64,000 nucleotides of DNA from Schistocephalus solidus (GCA_017591395.1 WEDG01001033.1:62001-126000); one strand, 5' to 3'. Numbered from the stretch's first letter, positions 24,634-36,480 are shown. Translations and numbers: made by a program. Notes: a model not told the origin generated them from the letters alone.

Positions 24634-25907
24634 CTAGGCGGATGGTTGTGAAATGTGATGAGGCAAGGAAGGCACATCGGAGGTATTGTTGGCTTTAGGA
24701 AGTGCGGTCGAAATACAGGTGCGCCGGTGGTAATAAAAGGAAGCTCCCCACCGGTAGCGCTTACCGCAGACTTGACAAACATATTTCCCTTCAGCCCTGT
24801 GCTTGCCATCAACATGTTGCTTCAGAGACAACTTTGAGGTAAATCCTTTGCTGCATATATTACAAACAAAGACTTTCGAGGACCGGTGCGAAATGCGTGG
24901 CTCGGGGGACTGCAGCTCGGGTTTCAGGGGAAGAGAGAATTTGGAGTCAAAAGAGGATGAGAGGGGCGGAAAGTCCGTGATAGGAAGATTTGAATATCTG
25001 CCACGCAGAGTTTTCAGGACCTGAGAGCAGTTCGAAACGTGCGCAAAGTAGGACTGGATATCGGAGAATACCGAGTTGCAGAAGCACATAAAAGGAGAGA
25101 CCGGTACTGGTGGCAATTTCTCAGAGGTATCTGCGGCTGGGGCAGTCGCAAGTCTGGGCTTTTTGGCCAGAGACAGAGGAGGAGGCGGGGGTGGAGGAGG
25201 AGGGGGAGTGGGAGGGACATTGGGAGTAGAATGAGCAAGCTCCAAAGGACTGCTCTCAGCAATTTCAGCCTTTGGGATAGACTCCACTGCTGGGTGAGGA
25301 AGGTGGTTAGATTTTGAGGAAGGCAGTTTTTTGCAGATCCGCATGTGATGATAATAGACAGGTGGCCAACGGTAAACTTTCCCACACCACCGACACTTGT
25401 ATCTCGGGGGATAGTGCAAATGCATATGTTGTTCCAAAAGCGATTTGCTTTTAAATCCTTTAGGACATTGAGGACAGCCGAAAGGCTTTTCATTTGAAGG
25501 ACCTTTAATGGGCACAACAGGAGGATGCCTGTACGTGGAGAAAAAGTTCACGCCATCAGTCTCGGCATTTTCCGGACTGCTTTCACTCGTGGTCGTATCG
25601 CCTTTTTGGGCTTTAGGGGGGTCTGAGGCTTTTGAGTGTGTTGGGTCCTGTAGATCCGTCGCAGCTATTGGGCACTTAATGTAATGCCTCAAAAAATCTG
25701 GCATTCGATCGTAGGAAGAGCCACATGTGCATGAAAAGCTGGCTTCTACGGAGTGCTTTGTGTCAAAGTGGGCTGATATGTCTGACATAGTTCCTGCAAC
25801 ATAGTCACATTCCGGACAGACAAATTCTGTAGGGCTGTTCGCGATATTTCTAAAGTAATCTTTTAAATGTGTAAAGCCTACTGTGATGGGTTTGGACACT
25901 TTTGAAA
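24634..25907 (-). CDS. Seven-finger C2H2/C2HC zinc-finger protein, last coding exon
   Basis: The best host gene part in the window: 421 residues without a stop, with a natural stop at 24634. No in-frame ATG opens it; upstream in frame is a TGA near 25930, and a possible splice acceptor TATTACAG ends at 25908, so the start is in an upstream exon. Finger ligands: F1 C28 C31 H44 H49; F2 C57 C59 H72 C76; F3 C142 C145 H158 H162; F4 C169 C172 H185 C189; F5 C272 C274 H287 C291; F6 C346 C349 H362 H367; F7 C375 C378 H391 C395. F2-F4 and F5-F7 are a duplicated module (CxC..C finger, classical finger, then a finger with YRW and a final Cys). A proline run (231-241) separates the halves. It is likely a nuclear DNA-binding protein; target and symbol unknown. 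It is unrelated to the mobile cassettes at 18.8-20.5 kb. Confidence 0.8.
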
Positions 25908-27449
25908 CTGTAATAGCATCGTGTGCACAAACTCATCATCCGTGCAGCATTCAGGAGCATAATTATTTTTGCACTGGTAGAACAAATCCAACGTCTTTTT
26001 TTGCAAAAACAAGGGAACCTTGGAGACATATATTTGAAAAAAAGTAAACCACTCCTACTTTTTCACAATCCTTAGATAACATTTTGCAAATAAAGGTGGT
26101 TAAGGACAGAGGGGCAACAATCCCTGATCACCTATATTTTTCATTGGCGCCTTCAAGGTCCCGCAGGTATCCTATCTTTTCCACTTCCTAGAGGTTCAGT
26201 TACAGCGAGCATTTGGACTATTGGCCAAGGCTCGCATTAAAAACAGGGAAGAGGTTCATTTTTAAGAAACCAGAGGTTTTGATCAAACACAGATCTCTTA
26301 TGTGTATGCTTTTGATGAACAAATAGGCTTTCTGCGTCCCAAATATGGCTAAGCCCAACGAATTGAGTTTGTCGTCTAACGAAAATTACGGATTCAGTAT
26401 CCATATCTTCAAATGAACGCAGATATAAAAGCTGAATACCCGAGAAGAATTAAAATATTTAAAAGAACAAAAATGTTTAATTTCATTGCTTTTGTGGTAC
26501 AACTCTGATTAATGCACTCATAAAAGCACCGGTGGAATATTTTAGCCACAAGCGTCCGTTTTCAAACTCACAGGCACCACAACACGCTCAGCTTAAAAGA
26601 ATGCAGGGGTATCAAAAACAAAGCTTTTCAGTTCGTGACCCCTGGCAAAGTGAAGCTCAACTATTTGCGCTTTGTCCACCTTTACATGACCGGAGAACAT
26701 GTGGGGCTAACAGCAAAATTAAGAGAAATTACAGCTGAAAATAGTACAATTTTAAAATATATAACCCATACAGCAGCTGAAAGAGCTAATGCTAATGAAA
26801 AACTGTACCTACTGTTTCCTGGGACAATAATGTAAGGTTGAAGCTCCAGGCCACCGAGATGATTTGCGTAAATGCACAGTCATAAGGGTATGCCCAAGAC
26901 TTCTCATCAGATATGAAGATAGGTGAACATTATATGAAATCTTTCTTAATTGGAACGAGAATTTTAACGTTCTTAAATCCTTTCAACTTACTCAGAATAG
27001 GTCGATCCAAACCAAGTGGGTCATACTTCTCTTCCATATTGAGAAAGAAACGTAGCTACTATTGAACAATAAACACGTGCTTCAAGACCCCACACAAAGG
27101 TTTTCTTCGACCTATTTTTGGGTTCCGTGGAGGAAAAAAGTGAAGAGAGCTCAAATCAGAACTGTTTAGGATATCCAGTTTGAGAGAGGGCACCTCATAA
27201 TTTTTACGTCATATGCTACACGTTTCAGGTGGTTATTTTTATGGAGAAGGCCTATAACCGTAAGAGCCTAAGCTTGAACGACCTTAGTCCGTTTTGAGAC
27301 GCACGGACACGCCTTTGCATTCGATATCACAAAACAAACTTCAGGATTATTTGGATCACCTCAAGATCCTATGAGGTTCGGCACGTAGTTACGAAAGCAA
27401 CTGTTACCTGATTCTAACGCTGGGGTCCCAAAAAGTAGTACTGGAGATT
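25908..27449. other. Probable 5' intron of the zinc-finger gene; nothing else seen
   Basis: If the acceptor at 25908-25910 is real, this sequence is intron on the minus strand. I see no upstream coding exon within it; an ATG-bearing exon may lie further right, beyond the LINE cluster. Confidence 0.3.
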
Positions 27450-27454
27450 GTTGG

Positions 27455-28275
27455 CCAAATGAAAGCTTCATTACTTTCTAGCTTCTTTCAGTCGGAGTTT
27501 TGTTTAGTTTTTTTCTGTCTTCTAAGGAGACTGATGGTGCCTAATAAGTATTATAACAATAAAAAAGATTATTCACTCACGAAGCAATTTTCCGCCTCTC
27601 CCACATCCAGAGCAACTACAGAATTTGGAAAAATTTGCCCCAGAAGATAATTTTTACTTCTCGCCTATAACGATAAGGACAGAACTACTCCAAATGGAGC
27701 CAGCTAAAATTCATTTACTCGTCATTCGAGAATTTGCCAACGTCCTGGGTGAGCCGTTGTCGATGATATTTCAAAAGTTCGTGGAGGAAGGTGTATTGTC
27801 GCTGGAATGGTAAACTTACCCTATCTCTCCAATGTGAACAGGAGAGTCCAGGCTGAAATCTAAACTCTACGGTCTCATTTGTTTGACTCGCGGTTTGTGC
27901 GAGGGAGTGGAAAGACTTATAATGAGCCATTTAATGATGCATGTGGAGCAGAAGCGCACATGATGTGCTGTTCAAGAAAGTTTATGCCGTGGTTACTCAT
28001 GTCTTAAGAGTTGCCAATTTTCGATGGCAAAATAAAAAACTGTAGACCAGGGCCGCTCACTTGAGGCTATGTTCTTCGACCTTAAGAAGGCATTTGATAG
28101 CACACCCCATCGACGACTATTACATAAGATTTATCATTACGTTCATCGAAATTTTTCTGCCATGTTGACTGCGAAAAGTAATTGTCGACGACCTGGAACC
28201 CTAAATGGTACAAGTAGAAAGTTGTATCCAACATGTTACAGTCTTAGACCCCTTTCGCTCACTCATTTATAGTAA
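27455..28275 (+). mobile_element. LINE RT fragment, heavily decayed
   Basis: Pieces in changing frames: KASLLSSFFQSEF (27459), IHLLVIREFANVLGEPLSMIFQKFVEEGVLSLEW (about 27709-27813, the RT fingers), and MFFDLKKAFDSTPHRRLLHK (28069-28130, palm motif A with its Asp). Their order and spacing match a CR1/Jockey-like RT, but stops and shifts separate them. It ends about where the opposed LINE at 28276-30480 has its 3' end. Confidence 0.7.
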
Positions 28276-28417
28276 GAATTTCGAATTTCGAATTTAAGTC
28301 ACTTTTAGTCACCTTATTGAGGGAAGTAGGCTTTCGTTCTTGAGCTCCCTATTCACATGCAAAAATGTCAATAGTACAAACGTTTACAGTGATAAATCTG
28401 ACAATGAAAATGTAGGG

Positions 28418-28969
28418 TCATCGATATGTGTGGGCCAGGCGCAATCTGCCATTGCTTACAAAATCTTCATTATATTTACAATAGTTTCTCAGAAAATGAG
28501 TATCTAGTTTGAATTTAAATGTCTCGACAGTTTCTGAAAGGACCACCTCATCAGGGAGTCCGTTCCATGCTCCAATGACACTCTGTGAAAAGGTGTTCCG
28601 ATGGACTTCCATGTGGACAAACTTCCTCTGCATTTTAAATGGATGACCCCGCAGATGTTCTGTCCCAGCCAATTCGAAGAAGTCAGCAAATTCTAGGGCA
28701 CACTCGCGGCCTCTGACAATCCGGTAGGTTTGGATGAGGTCACCGCGTAGTTGCCTGTAATTTAGAGGAAACAAATGAAGTTCAACCAGTCTGGCTTCGT
28801 AAGGCAGATGACTTAGATTCTTGACCATCCTCGTAGCCCTCACCTGCACTCGTTCCAGCTGTAGATAATCCTTCTTTAACCACGGACGCCAGGCCTGGAC
28901 GGCATATTCCAAGTGAGATCGAACAAATACCCCATTGGTTTTTCGGAAGAGTTCCTTATCAATCTGCAC
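28418..28969 (-). pseudogene. Family A LINE C-terminal domain
   Basis: 183 residues after the RT, with VRSHLEYAVQAWRPWLKKD, LERVQVRATRMVKNL and YRQLRGDLIQTYRIVRG, the usual C-terminal block of CR1/Jockey-like RT proteins. A stop near 29042 parts it from the RT. It is the marker by which I recognise other family A fragments in the window. Confidence 0.85.
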
Positions 28970-29044
28970 AAATTCACGTGTGGGTGCAAATAAGACCTGT
29001 GTAGCGCGTTTAGCTGCCTTTAAACACTGTGAAGATGGTTTAAG

Positions 29045-30012
29045 TTAGGAGTTTATTAGAACACCTATGTCCTTCTGTTCCTCAACAATTGAAAGGGGCT
29101 GCCCATTGAGAATGCATTGGTAGGAATCATACTCCTCACTGGTCCTACTAGTACGCAGTCTTAGGACCACACACTTCCCAACGTTAAAATGTAAGAGCCA
29201 ACGAGCAGACCAGCTGCTAAGACGGTTGACATCCTCTTGAAGTGCGTGCCTATCGAAATCAGATCTGATGACCCTCCACAATTTATCATCTGCAAACATG
29301 ATGGCGCTGCAATCCAGGTCATCGACACAGTCGTTGATGTACAATAAGAAGAGTAACGGCCCTAATACCGAGCCTTGGGGGACACCACTTAGAACCGGAG
29401 TAGGTGTTGACTTCGAGGTATCGACGCACACAGTTTGCGATCTACCTGTAAGAAAGTCTGCGATCCATGTAAGCAGCATTCCTCTTATGCCAATTTCAGA
29501 TAATTTGTAGATGAGACGTTTGTGTGAGACACTGTCAAACGTTTTCTTGAAATCAGTGTATATGACGTCAACCCTACCATTTTCGTCCAGTGCACGAGTC
29601 CACTGCTCTGTGGGGAGTAATAATCTAAAAAGACAGGAGTGATTCTGTCTGAAGCCATGCTGGAGATCTGAGAGTAATTGGTTTTCGTAAAGGAACTTCA
29701 TGGTTGCCTTCTTGATTATTGATTCCATTATTTACAGCAAATGGAGGTTAGGCTGAAAGGCCGATAATTGTTGACATTAGATCGAGCACCACTCTTGTAT
29801 ATGGGGTATATATTTGCTGCCTTCCATTCGGATGTCAGTTTCCCTGATTCAAATGACGAATTTAATATATGCGCTAGTGGTTTGCACAGTTCGCTGGCCA
29901 GTTCTTTCAAGAACTTGGCCGGTATATCGTCCGGACCAGATGACTTCGCTTCTTTCAGATTTCGCAGTTCTAGTTCCACGAGAGGTTCCTGGAAGCGTAT
30001 ATACTCAAGCAC
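29045..30012 (-). pseudogene. Reverse transcriptase domain of family A LINE
   Basis: The domain copies element RNA at the nicked target. Fingers: AKSSGPDDIPAKFLKELA and NNYRPFSLTSICCK in the first frame (30012-29728). Palm: VIYTDFKKTFDSVSHKRL (motif A), SGVPQGSVLGPLLFLLYIND (motif B) and AIMFADDKLWRVI (motif C with both Asp) in the second frame (29728-29045). All catalytic residues survive; the single break at about 29728 separates two otherwise open frames. Confidence 0.9.
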
Positions 30013-30489
30013 TGGACCGGCGTCTATAACAGCACTGTTGACGCTTTCAAGCTGAAGTTCCGGTTCTCTAGTGAATACCGAGGCAAAAAACCGACCTAAG
30101 TACTCGGCCTTGTCGCAATTTTAAACGACTTCAACACCATTCCCATCAATGTGTACTGCTACTGGGTCCTTGTTTTTTAGTCGAATATTGATATAATGGA
30201 ATAAAATTGTTGGTTTATATTCAGCCTGTTGAATAATTCTTGATTCATAGTTCTTCTTTGCCTGACGAATCATTTTTTTTTTTTACAGCGTTTATTTGAT
30301 GACGAAATTCTTTGAGATGCTCTACTGACGCTGTTTCCCTGAATACCTTCCATTTTTTATTCTTCTTCTTTAACTGCCTGTGAAGTTCTCTTGTTAACCA
30401 GGCGGGGTGACTATTCTTTTTTTGCACCTTCACTGGACAAAAGCGTTCAATGTGGAAAGCATGGGCAAGGCACTGTCTAAACAAACCTA

Positions 30490-32880
30490 AGAAACGAAAT
30501 AAAAATATGACGATGTGTGCAGATAAAATGTACAAATACTTAATAATGTAGACAGAACTTGTCCTGATATGTCAACAGCAGGCAATGTTTTGAAATAAAT
30601 GGTGAACTAGAAACAAAAAAGGCAGTGAAAAAACTCTTACCTTAAAAATGGAGGCAGAGATCAATAGGCCTTCATTTTTGAATGGAAGGTAGGAGAAAAA
30701 ACTGCTTACGAAGATAAGGTCCGGTGGTAGAGTAGGGTAATACTGCAGTGGCATTTCAGAATGAGATAATGAAACGTCGCGATGATTTGTTCTTGATCAC
30801 TTAAACGTATGAAACAAAATCTCACCAAAATGCGTCAATGAACTTAAGTCCTCAGCATCTTAGGATCCAGAATTGAATTCTGATGATGTTTAGTATCCAA
30901 AGAAACGGCAGCATTTAAGACTGCGGACCACCGAATGTGAACTTCCGAATGACTTCATCGTTTGGATGACTGGTGATATAAGGAGACAGCATAGTCCATG
31001 GGGGACTCGAGGTAGCAGAAATATAGTTTCAAGATGGTCACTTAAATTCCCGCTGGTCATTTCTCCACGTCATCAAGAAAGCTACAGGGAAAAGATGAGG
31101 AAAATAAAAGGTTAATAGAATCAGTGTTTAGATAAATGTGCAGTCTTCGCTTGAATGCAGATAGACTAGTTAACGACCTTATTTCAATTGGCAAGTTATT
31201 CCAAAGAAACCTATACTTAGAAAGGCAAAGAAGAGAGAGCGTTTACACGTGGAGGATGCAGGGGGAGGTATAACTAGTGCAGAATTTCTTAGGTTATACG
31301 GAAGACTAACGGTGGTAATGACAGAAAGCTTGGGGAGAGTTGAACTATTATTACGTCGGAAAAGGAGACAAAAGCCTGCTTCAAGTCTCCTGACCCAAAG
31401 AAATTTTTGCTTCATTAGCTGGCATCTTGTTGAGTAGGAAGTAGTTAAAAGAGTCGGAAACAGGAGTATTTTTTGAAATGACTTTGGACAATTTCAATTT
31501 TTGAACGGTGAGATTCGTTAATTAAACCGAAGAAAGGAGAGCAAAATTCAAGGATGGGAAGTAAAAACATAGGATAAAGTCTTGATTTAATTTCAGGACG
31601 GTAGAAATTTTAAGAAATAAAGCCGCATATCTGAGCAGCTTTGGCCGTAATTCTATCGGTATGAGGCGAAAGATCTAATTTATTGGTGTAGCTTAAGCCC
31701 AAGTCCTTGATGGAGGAACATTCAATCATAGGGCAACCTTCAAAAATAAGAGGTTGCGGCAGTCTTTTAGGCCCAAAACTCATGTAGCGACACTTAGTAG
31801 GTGAGAACTCCATTAGCCATGTGAAGCTCCAGGCCAAAAGCGTGCCTAAGTCTGAATGAATTTGTTCTAGGCACCGTTCGGTGGTAGAGTTAGAGAAGGA
31901 ATACACTCATTTGAGGTCATCAGCATAAATAAAGATTAAGAATGTTTCACTATCGATTAAATATCATTTATACACAGTTAGAACATGAAAGGACCTAATA
32001 CGGTACCTTGAAGGACACCACTCACAATCGGGGTAGCACTTGAGTATGAGGACCCTACTAAAAAATTTTGTTTTCGATCATTTAGGTATGATCTAATAAA
32101 GCCAGTAAGGGGACTACGAAATCCTTTAGCTTCTAGTTTAGCTAGAAGTCGTCTTTGAGGCACTTTATCGAATGCCTTACTAAGATCAAAATACATAATT
32201 ACTACAGATAGATGATCATTACGAAGAGAGGTTAGTAGATTTAGAAAAAACATGTGGCAGGTTTTACAAGAGCGGTCCGGTAAGAAGCCGTGTTGGGAAA
32301 AGTTGATAATTTGATTGTTTATGCAAAAATCCGTGATTTCTTTTGCAATTAGTTTTTCAAATAGTTTAGCAAGAGAGGGCGTTTTATGAACACCGCGAAA
32401 GTTATGAATGTCCGAGCGGGAACCAGATTTAAAAACTGGTATTATAATAGAAGTTTTCCGATGATTGGGGAAGAAACCATTTTCGAGAAATACTAAGAAT
32501 AACTTGCTAAGTAATGATGGAAAATCCCTTATCATTTCCAACCAAATGTGAATTTTTTAGGTGAACTATTTCTTTTTGAATACGTGAAGGCAAGAAATTA
32601 ATGGTTGTTTGAAGCGAATTTGAAAGCAGAGGAATTGTGGGAGTGGTGCTAGTTTCAGTGGTAAAGTGGTTGGCAAAAAAACGAATTGAGAAATTCTGCT
32701 TTGCCCAAATCGTCTGTAACAATTTTTTTGTTACAGTCGAGTAAGGGCGGAGTTACATTGAGACGTTTAGCCGATGACCGAAAATAGAAGATTTGAGCAA
32801 CAGATTTGGATGAATTGACATCACTTAGTGCCCGAGAGTCCCTTCGCTTATCTCTCACTGATGCGACCATAAGACAGCAT
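30490..32880 (-). mobile_element. CR1/Jockey-like LINE, family B, copy i
   Basis: Minus strand: pre-RT (32870-32507), RT (32541-31978, with IIPVFKSGSRSDIHNFRG, MYFDLSKAFDKVPQRRLL and SGVLQGTVLGPFMF), motif C FIYADDLK at about 31935 followed at once by a stop, thumb (31906-31610, SSIKDLGLSYTNKLDL), C-terminal piece (31415-31179, FLWVRRLEAGFCLLF) and a 3' region of about 600 bases. The 3' region holds a conserved hairpin (30622-30705). Family A sequence follows at 30480. No endonuclease upstream; the 5' end meets a PLE fragment at 32880. Confidence 0.85.
30622..30705 (-). repeat. Conserved 3' hairpin of family B LINE, copy i
   Basis: On the minus strand GCAGT and CTCCTACC pair with GGTAAGAG and ACTGC around a 45-base loop; T or A tracts lie between the two stem parts. 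The same structure is in copies at 35289-35375, 41879-41961 and 44888-44971. Confidence 0.65.
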
Positions 32881-33600
32881 TATGAATTGTAAGAAGTCAG
32901 CCGTCATCTACCGACTTCTTGCAGCTGTGGGATATGCAAATATGTTGGAGAAACTGGGCTCGAGCTAAAAACGCGTATGCAGTAGCATCAGTTGGCCGTA
33001 TGAAGTTTGGACCAAAATTCAGAAATGGCAACCCATGCTTCGCAGATGGGGTACAACTTTAACTTTGACGCCGCTGAAAGTGTGGGCCGAGGTGACGATC
33101 ACACTTCAAGGCATAAAGGAAGCCTGGATGTCTATCGAGTGCTCAGTGAACCGTCAAACTAATCTGTCGGCCCCCTATCTGGTGTTAAGAAACTTACTGC
33201 TGAAGACCATCATGGCATGGAACATCCGGAGTCGCCAACTACCCCCACGGTCAATGAGTATGAGGTTAGACCACGCCACAGTGAAACCACGGCTGATGTT
33301 GGTATCACTAGATGTCAACAGGTGTGACGAAGACAAGGGTGAAACAAGCTGTAGTAGGAAGCCGCAGCCAACACAAGCTGATGCGGTAGAACAGGCGAAA
33401 CGGCACACAGCCAATGTTGACAGGCCAGGAAAATGGGAACAGTTGCATATAACGGGAGGTGCGAGCATGAATCTCCAGTCTCTGAAGATGAGCAGACGAA
33501 ACAACGACTGGCAACGTCAGACAATCAATAAACCTCTCCTGGTGAACGCTCCTTCTTCTTCAGACTTATCATATGGGAATAGCATTTTCTTTACTATTAA
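32881..33600 (+). mobile_element. Penelope-like element fragment: GIY-YIG endonuclease end and terminal repeat
   Basis: Plus strand, in shifting frames: VIYRL then CSCGICKYVGETGLELKTRM (about 32930-32975; the NYVGETG part of GIY-YIG), then YNFNFDAAESVGRGDDHTS (33050-33107) and, in another frame, EAWMSIECSVNRQTN (33119-33163). This is the order seen in PLE endonucleases. Frameshifts make it a pseudogene. The region after 33200 reads openly in one frame for 130 codons but contains a terminal-repeat signature (33476-33530), so I treat it as non-coding PLE end. Confidence 0.7.
33476..33530 (+). ncRNA. Degenerate PLE-type hammerhead motif
   Basis: Stem I GTCT (33478-33481), core CTGAAGA (33482-33488, fits CUGANGA), a stem II region of 22 bases, GCAACGTC (33511-33518) where GAAACGTC is expected, stem I AGAC (33519-33522), then AATCAATAAA. 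One core base differs (A to C). Confidence 0.5.
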
Positions 33601-33609
33601 AAGTAACTA

Positions 33610-34690
33610 AGTTTTGAAATCCGAAGGACCCAACCGGATCCCACTGAGGCTTCTCAAGGAACTTGCCAATAAACTTTCTGTACCTCTGTCAATGCTCGTT
33701 TAAACATCATTTGACTCTAAAACACTTTGGGTCGATTGGAAGCCGACACATATAACTCTCCTGCACATGAGTGGTAGCCGGGCACCGGTTACAAACTAAA
33801 GGCCTATAAGCTTGCCATGCATCCACGATAAGGTTTTTGAACAGATTATTTAGAGTGAATTGGTGCAATTCATAGAGGCTCACAACCAGTTATCAATATG
33901 CCAGCACGACAAACTGTGCAGGAAAAATTTGATGCAACCACGGCAGAGCTGGACCCAGGCTCGCAAGGATAGGCGCACGGTTCACAACTCCACCATTACA
34001 TTTTAAAAGGCCTTCTATACTGTGTCCCATCAAATACTGCTGGCTGAACTAGAAAAGATATAAATCTAAAGTTACTTCATTAAATAGATTGAAAACTTCC
34101 CTGTGGGCCGGCGCCAGGTTGTGTGCATTGGCCAAGAGAAGTCACGTGTTGCTGCGGTCGAGAGAGGGAGTTCCCTATGCTTCAATACTAGGAGCTATCC
34201 TGTTTTTAATATAAAGCATCATTGTTGTGGATGAAATGAAACTCTGCGGTGTAAGCGGGAGCCGTACTGACGAAAATAGACTGTTGATCAACCAACATCG
34301 GTTGGTGGAGTGGTCTTCTTGGTTGCTTCGGCGGTTTGACGTCAAAAAGTGTAAAATATTTTGACTAGAAAACTCAGCCAGATCCACCAACAATATAAAA
34401 TACTTTCTAAATGGAACAGCCCTACAAAACATAGAAACCCAGAAGGACCTCGGTGTGCTGACGACGAATTTCTTAAAATCATCCTACCATTGCTCGATGG
34501 TGGCGAAGAGCGAAATGTCTGTGTTGCACGCCATAAGGAGACTCTTTGTGGATTTTCATGAGGATTTTTTTGCCAAGACTTGTGGAACATTCGTGAGGTC
34601 ACATTTGAAATATGCTATACAAACCTGGACAACCTGGACATTTCAAGATCAGAATTATCTAGAAACAGTTCGAGGGAAGCCACTAAAATT
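33610..34690 (+). mobile_element. Family A LINE RT fragment, heavily decayed
   Basis: Scattered in three frames: GPNRIPLRLLKELANKLSVPL (about 33630), FYTVSHQILLAELEK (about 34018, motif A region), FLNGTALQNIETQKDLGVLTT (about 34400) and FAKTCGTFVRSHLKYAIQTW (34570-34630). No motif C is visible. At about 34700 it passes into family B 3' sequence. Confidence 0.7.
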
Positions 34691-35288
34691 GTAAAACGTT
34701 GAAACCCCTTGCCTGGTACTTAAATCGGTTCCCCTGATATCAAATTGGTATTATAATATGTTTTCTTTATCCTCTAAAAAGTAAATCATCACAGGCGCTT
34801 TTTCGTTCCCTCCATTTCAACCATAATTGACATCTGTTGACAACCTTGATATGATTATCCGCTTTTGCAACACCGACGATGGTCTTCGCGGTCTCTGTTT
34901 ATGATTATAGCGGGTTCTAATGTTTTTGACATCTTGTCGGTGGAATTTACAGTCAGCATGGTCACATCTCGGTGATGATCTCGTGACATCTACTGTCCCC
35001 TCTTCATTTCGATCCGATTGTCTAAGATGCGCTCCTCCTGTCTCACCTCCCAAATGAAGTTAAACGGTAGCTCTGGCTGCTATATGATCTCTGCCACGAC
35101 AAAGAGTGTTCCTAACCCCCACATGTTATCATCAACATCCCGATCCCATCTTAATGCATAGTCCTAATCCTATCCTTTCATATGCCTAAGTGATCAAGAA
35201 CGAATCACCTCGACGTTTCAATATCTCATTATGAACTGCTACTTCAGTATTACCCTACCCTTCTCTACCACCTGACCATTTTTGCTAA

Positions 35289-35375
35289 GCAGTTTTTTCT
35301 CCTACCTTCTGTTCAAAAATGAAGGCCTATTGAACTCTGCCTCAATTTTTATGGTAGGAGTTTTTTTTCACTGCC
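35289..35375 (+). repeat. Conserved 3' hairpin of family B LINE, copy ii
   Basis: GCAGT, T tract, CTCCTACC (35299-35306), loop, GGTAGGAG (35353-35360), T tract, ACTGC. Both stem parts pair perfectly here. Confidence 0.7.
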
Positions 35376-35394
35376 TTTTTATTTCTAGTTCACC

Positions 35395-35669
35395 ACTAAT
35401 TTTTAAACATTGCTAACTGTTGACATAGCAGTACAAGTTATGTATTTGTACATTTTATCTGCACAAATTATCATAACTTTATTTCGTTACTAATGTTTGC
35501 TTAGACAGTGCCTTCCGGTGCTTACCAAATATAAATTCTAAATTTTAAATTCTAACTCTAGCTACTATTTTTAGGGAAGTAGTTTTTCCTCATATAGTTG
35601 TTTTATTTTTGGGCTAGCTGACCTCTGCCCCCGATTCTTCCCATAGGAGATGTTTCGCCTCTTCTTTAT
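35395..35669. mobile_element. 275-bp insertion with 9-bp target duplication
   Basis: TAGTTCACC occurs at 35386-35394 and again at 35670-35678; other family B copies (41560 and 43940) have it once and lack the block. A similar sequence follows the same site in copy i (30600 downwards on the minus strand). No frame or inverted ends seen, so class unknown. Confidence 0.6.
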
Positions 35670-35846
35670 TAGTTCACCGTATATTCCAATGATTGTTGAC
35701 TATTGTTTTAAAAATTTAAAATAGTTGTGAATCGGATATGCCAACCATACTACGCATGTCTGTTGTTTAATATGGTTTTTCACACAGAGAAGCAAGTATC
35801 GACTTTTTATTTATACCACGACACTAAGTTTGCAATGAAGGGGCAA

Positions 35847-36480
35847 TTAAATTCAATTCAATTCAATTTATTGAGGGAAATATGCATGGGCCTTTGAGTA
35901 CCCTATTTGTAACGTAAAATTAAGTGCGGTATACAGAGAAACTGTGTGGGTTGCAAAGGTACAAAAAACGGTCATAAAATATGACAAGTGGTGCATGACT
36001 CTCGAGGGTTAAGATAAATTCCTCATCGCTCAGGCTCGTTGCGGAGCATAAAACTGCCAAGGTACCTTTTCAAAGCTTTTCAGCGATGGTGACATCACAA
36101 CGGCTTCAGTGAGGGCATTCCTTGGTTTAACCACTCTGACAGAGAAGGAGAACTTGCGCACATCCAGTCTCGCCTGCTGGACACGCAGTTTCAATGGGTG
36201 ACCTCGGAGATGGGTCGTGGTGGCAAATTCAAAGAAGTCCGAGAATTCCAGGGAAAAATTCAATCCCTTCACAATGCGGAATGTCTGCAGGAGAGCACCA
36301 CGCATTCTGGGCCTTGAATATATTATTTATTTATATGCAATCCACCTGAAAACCTTAATCTGATCCATTTGCGTATAGGCAAATTCGTGAAATCGCCTAC
36401 AGGCATTTTCCAAATGTGTAGGAATTGGAATGTTGCCTTGCTTTTGAGGACTTTTTTGAATTTTATACGACAAACAATCT
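35847..36480 (-). mobile_element. Family A LINE C-terminal and 3' end fragment
   Basis: Minus-strand frame 36305-36030 with ALLQTFRIVKGLNFSLEF and THLRGHPLKLRVQQARLDV, the family A C-terminal block, then a 3' end with CCCTCAATAAATTG and repeats of AATTG (35872-35848). 5'-truncated at about 36480. This end closely parallels the 3' end at 28276. Confidence 0.75.

Larger units (their letters stand above)
28276..30480 (-). mobile_element. CR1/Jockey-like LINE, family A, best-preserved copy
   Basis: Minus strand: pre-RT linker (about 30440-30275, KVQKKNSHPAWLTRELHRQL), RT fingers (30012-29728), RT palm (29728-29045) and C-terminal region (28969-28418). No endonuclease lies upstream; instead the 3' region of a family B element abuts at about 30490. 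Stops or shifts occur near 30275, 30120, 29728 and 29042, so it is inactive but young-looking. The 3' end carries short repeats of TTCGAAA (28276-28295) after a conserved CCCTCAATAAGGT (28326-28314). Other family A pieces: 33610-34690, 35847-36480, 38020-40197 and 40985-41535. Confidence 0.85.
34700..35845 (+). mobile_element. Family B LINE 3' untranslated region, copy ii
   Basis: No coding sequence. Shared with copies at 41560-42420 (reverse) and 44390-45170: CTGTTGACAACCTTGATA, TCTCGGTGATGATCTCGTGA, CTACTGTCCCCTCTTCATTT, GCTCCTCCTGTCTCACCTCC. Contains the conserved hairpin (35289-35375). A block of 275 bases (35395-35669) interrupts it, flanked by TAGTTCACC on both sides. Confidence 0.75.

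Noticed and set aside
25014..25517. 167-codon minus-strand frame
   Set aside because: Shadow of the zinc-finger exon in another frame.
33035..33610. 191-codon plus-strand open frame as a gene
   Set aside because: Its first part is a frameshifted reading of a PLE endonuclease and its last part spans a PLE terminal repeat with a hammerhead relic.
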